Shown one piece after another: positions 62,830-64,000 of a stretch of DNA of 64,000 bases. How positions within the stretch are numbered: the first letter of the stretch is position 1; each line of letters begins with the position of its first letter. A program made the position numbers and the translations under genes. The stretch is taken from positions 62,001-126,000 of the forward strand of contig NZ_CAJXKQ010000006.1 of the NCBI RefSeq assembly GCF_913055835.1, read 5' to 3'. Origin of the DNA: an uncultured Marinobacter sp. Its GTDB lineage: Bacteria; Pseudomonadota; Gammaproteobacteria; Pseudomonadales; Oleiphilaceae. The notes under the pieces were generated by a model. The model was not told the origin of the DNA. It saw nothing but the letters and a program-made list of their open reading frames with translations, and searched no databases.

Positions 62830-64000
62830 CTATTTAAAACGAACAACCAGCTCATGGAGGTCTGAAGCAATTTGTCCCAACGCTTTAACACTCTCGGTAG
62901 ATTCTAGGCCCTTTTCTAGGTTTTGCTGGGCAAGGCTGGATATGTTCTCGACCTGAGCGTTGATCTGGTCGGATACCTGAGCCTGCTCTTCAACAGCAGC
63001 CGCCATTTGCAGTGCCATATCCGCGATCTCGCTCACGGCATCGCCGATACTGATCAGAGTTTTCTCCGTATCCAGCATTTTTCGCAGCCCCTGATCGGCG
63101 GCCTCCGCTCCAGCGGTTGCAACAGAAACAGATTTTTCAGACCGGTTAAGCAAATTGTCCACGATTCCGTGAATTTCCTGTGTAGATTCCTGAGTCCGGC
63201 GTGCCAGTCCGCGCACTTCGTCAGCCACGACGGCAAAGCCACGACCATGTTCGCCGGCCCTGGCCGCTTCGATGGCAGCGTTCAGTGCAAGCAAGTTCGT
63301 CTGGTCTGCAATTTGCTCAATGATTCCCGCGGCCTTGGCGATGTTATGGCTTTGCTCTGCCAGTTCGGCGACCGAATTTCGAATGCCATCGACGGTCCCT
63401 TTGAGTTCTTCGATCGCGGAACGTGTCGCCTCAACGACTTCGCGGCCTTTCACCGCCTGCTTCCGTGATTCCTCCGCTCTACTGGCCGTGTTCTGAACGT
63501 TTGATGACACCTCAGCAATCGTCATCGACATCTCGTGGACCGCGGCAGCCACCTGCTCGGTTTCGGCTTGTTGCCGGTTCAGCGAATCCTGAGTTTCTTG
63601 GGCAATCTCCATCCCTGAGGCGGAGCGGGACCGTACCTGAGCCGCCGAGTCTTCAATCCGGGTCAGCACCGTATCAAGGTGGGACTTCTGGGCAAGAATA
63701 GCGACCTTAATTCGTCCCTTTTGGGGATGGTCATCGGTGTAACTTTTGGCCGCTAGGGTATCTGTAAAACTCGTCGCAAGTAGCTGCCGAAGCTCTGACT
63801 GAAGATTACCTTCCGAATACTGTTTCCAAAGGAGGCACCCAAAAAGAGCGATGATGAGGATCCCCATAGCGACATGGGGCTGGCCAACCCAGAACGTCGC
63901 AATGGCTGCAATAACAATTGCAGCAGCACCCAAATATGAAAAGGGAATGCGCTCAGTCACAGAAGTGAGCTTTTTCCCCTCTCGGATGCGTGCATACAGT
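62830..64000 (-). CDS. Methyl-accepting chemotaxis protein, 5'-truncated by the window (probably PAS/Aer-type)
   Basis: The frame is open to the right edge. A GTG at 63960 could start it, but upstream the reading continues as [20 protein letters not shown] without a stop. The linker LYxRIRxGK is typical after a PAS domain in Aer-like receptors, so I infer a longer gene. Visible: two hydrophobic helices ([32 protein letters not shown]) with almost no periplasmic loop, then an MCP signalling hairpin with [21 protein letters not shown]. The very short loop fits internal, energy-sensing receptors. Its downstream partner is the c-di-GMP protein. Confidence 0.85.
   Translation of the reverse strand, partial: LYARIREGKKLTSVTERIPFSYLGAAAIVIAAIATFWVGQPHVAMGILIIALFGCLLWKQYSEGNLQSELRQLLATSFTDTLAAKSYTDDHPQKGRIKVAILAQKSHLDTVLTRIEDSAAQVRSRSASGMEIAQETQDSLNRQQAETEQVAAAVHEMSMTIAEVSSNVQNTASRAEESRKQAVKGREVVEATRSAIEELKGTVDGIRNSVAELAEQSHNIAKAAGIIEQIADQTNLLALNAAIEAARAGEHGRGFAVVADEVRGLARRTQESTQEIHGIVDNLLNRSEKSVSVATAGAEAADQGLRKMLDTEKTLISIGDAVSEIADMALQMAAAVEEQAQVSDQINAQVENISSLAQQNLEKGLESTESVKALGQIASDLHELVVRFK

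Overview
The window is typical of a marine gammaproteobacterium close to Marinobacter. I infer this from gene order and protein style and have run no search. It carries the map-glnD / rpsB-tsf-pyrH-frr-uppS-cdsA-dxr-rseP-bamA-skp-lpxD-fabZ-lpxA-lpxB-rnhB block in the proteobacterial order, a VolA/Pla-1-type lipase, a glucosylglycerate (compatible solute) cluster and a moderately high GC content. Nearly all of it reads as compact core chromosome. The clear foreign or mobile parts are one IS110-family element (about 20442-21916) and a lower-GC right end starting at a tRNA-like attachment scar near 60283.

Layout. 1-4783: tail of a penicillin-acylase family protein, a large surface lipase, and an enoyl-CoA hydratase/isomerase. 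4967-8006: class I fumarase converging on SelO, with a 29-base palindromic repeat between them. 8082-12844: a four-gene glucosylglycerate module (glycerate kinase, phosphatase, GpgS, GH13_18 phosphorylase). 12926-14951: two MDR oxidoreductases facing each other. 15122-16097: ParD-like/zeta toxin-antitoxin pair. 16105-20396: DUF1853 protein, glyoxalase, a ClpN-domain protein with degenerate AAA module, a membrane-anchored cold-shock protein and SlyX. 20442-21916: IS element. 21948-29141 (minus strand): dapE, dapD, yffB-like, dapC, glnD, map, i.e. lysine/peptidoglycan precursor synthesis with the nitrogen sensor.

29395-44052 (plus strand) is the essential block: translation factors, UMP kinase, undecaprenyl-PP synthase, CDP-DAG synthase, DXP reductoisomerase, the site-2 protease, outer-membrane assembly, and lipid A synthesis, ending with RNase HII. 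An initiator tRNA-Met gene with its own near-consensus promoter follows, then a CCA-ended tRNA-like remnant with its own terminator. 44607-50068: an FN3-like lipoprotein and a three-gene signalling module (response regulator, LysM-FecR protein, CHASE2 histidine kinase). 50180-54304: topoisomerase III, a 99-base palindromic repeat, BolA, YciO and an unknown protein. 54584-60116: a haem-motif chemoreceptor, MBL hydrolase, DUF3365 haem protein, SCO and CtaG-type copper/oxidase assembly proteins, and a CDF metal exporter behind a perfect MerR-type operator. 60779-64000: a PAS-GGDEF-EAL protein and a 5'-truncated PAS/MCP-type receptor, probably inside an island that runs past the right edge.

The observation I value most is in the IS. 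Removing it restores an almost perfect 60-base palindrome. Its long 3' non-coding region holds a stem-loop whose two loop segments match the two halves of that target in the order expected for an IS110-type bridge RNA.
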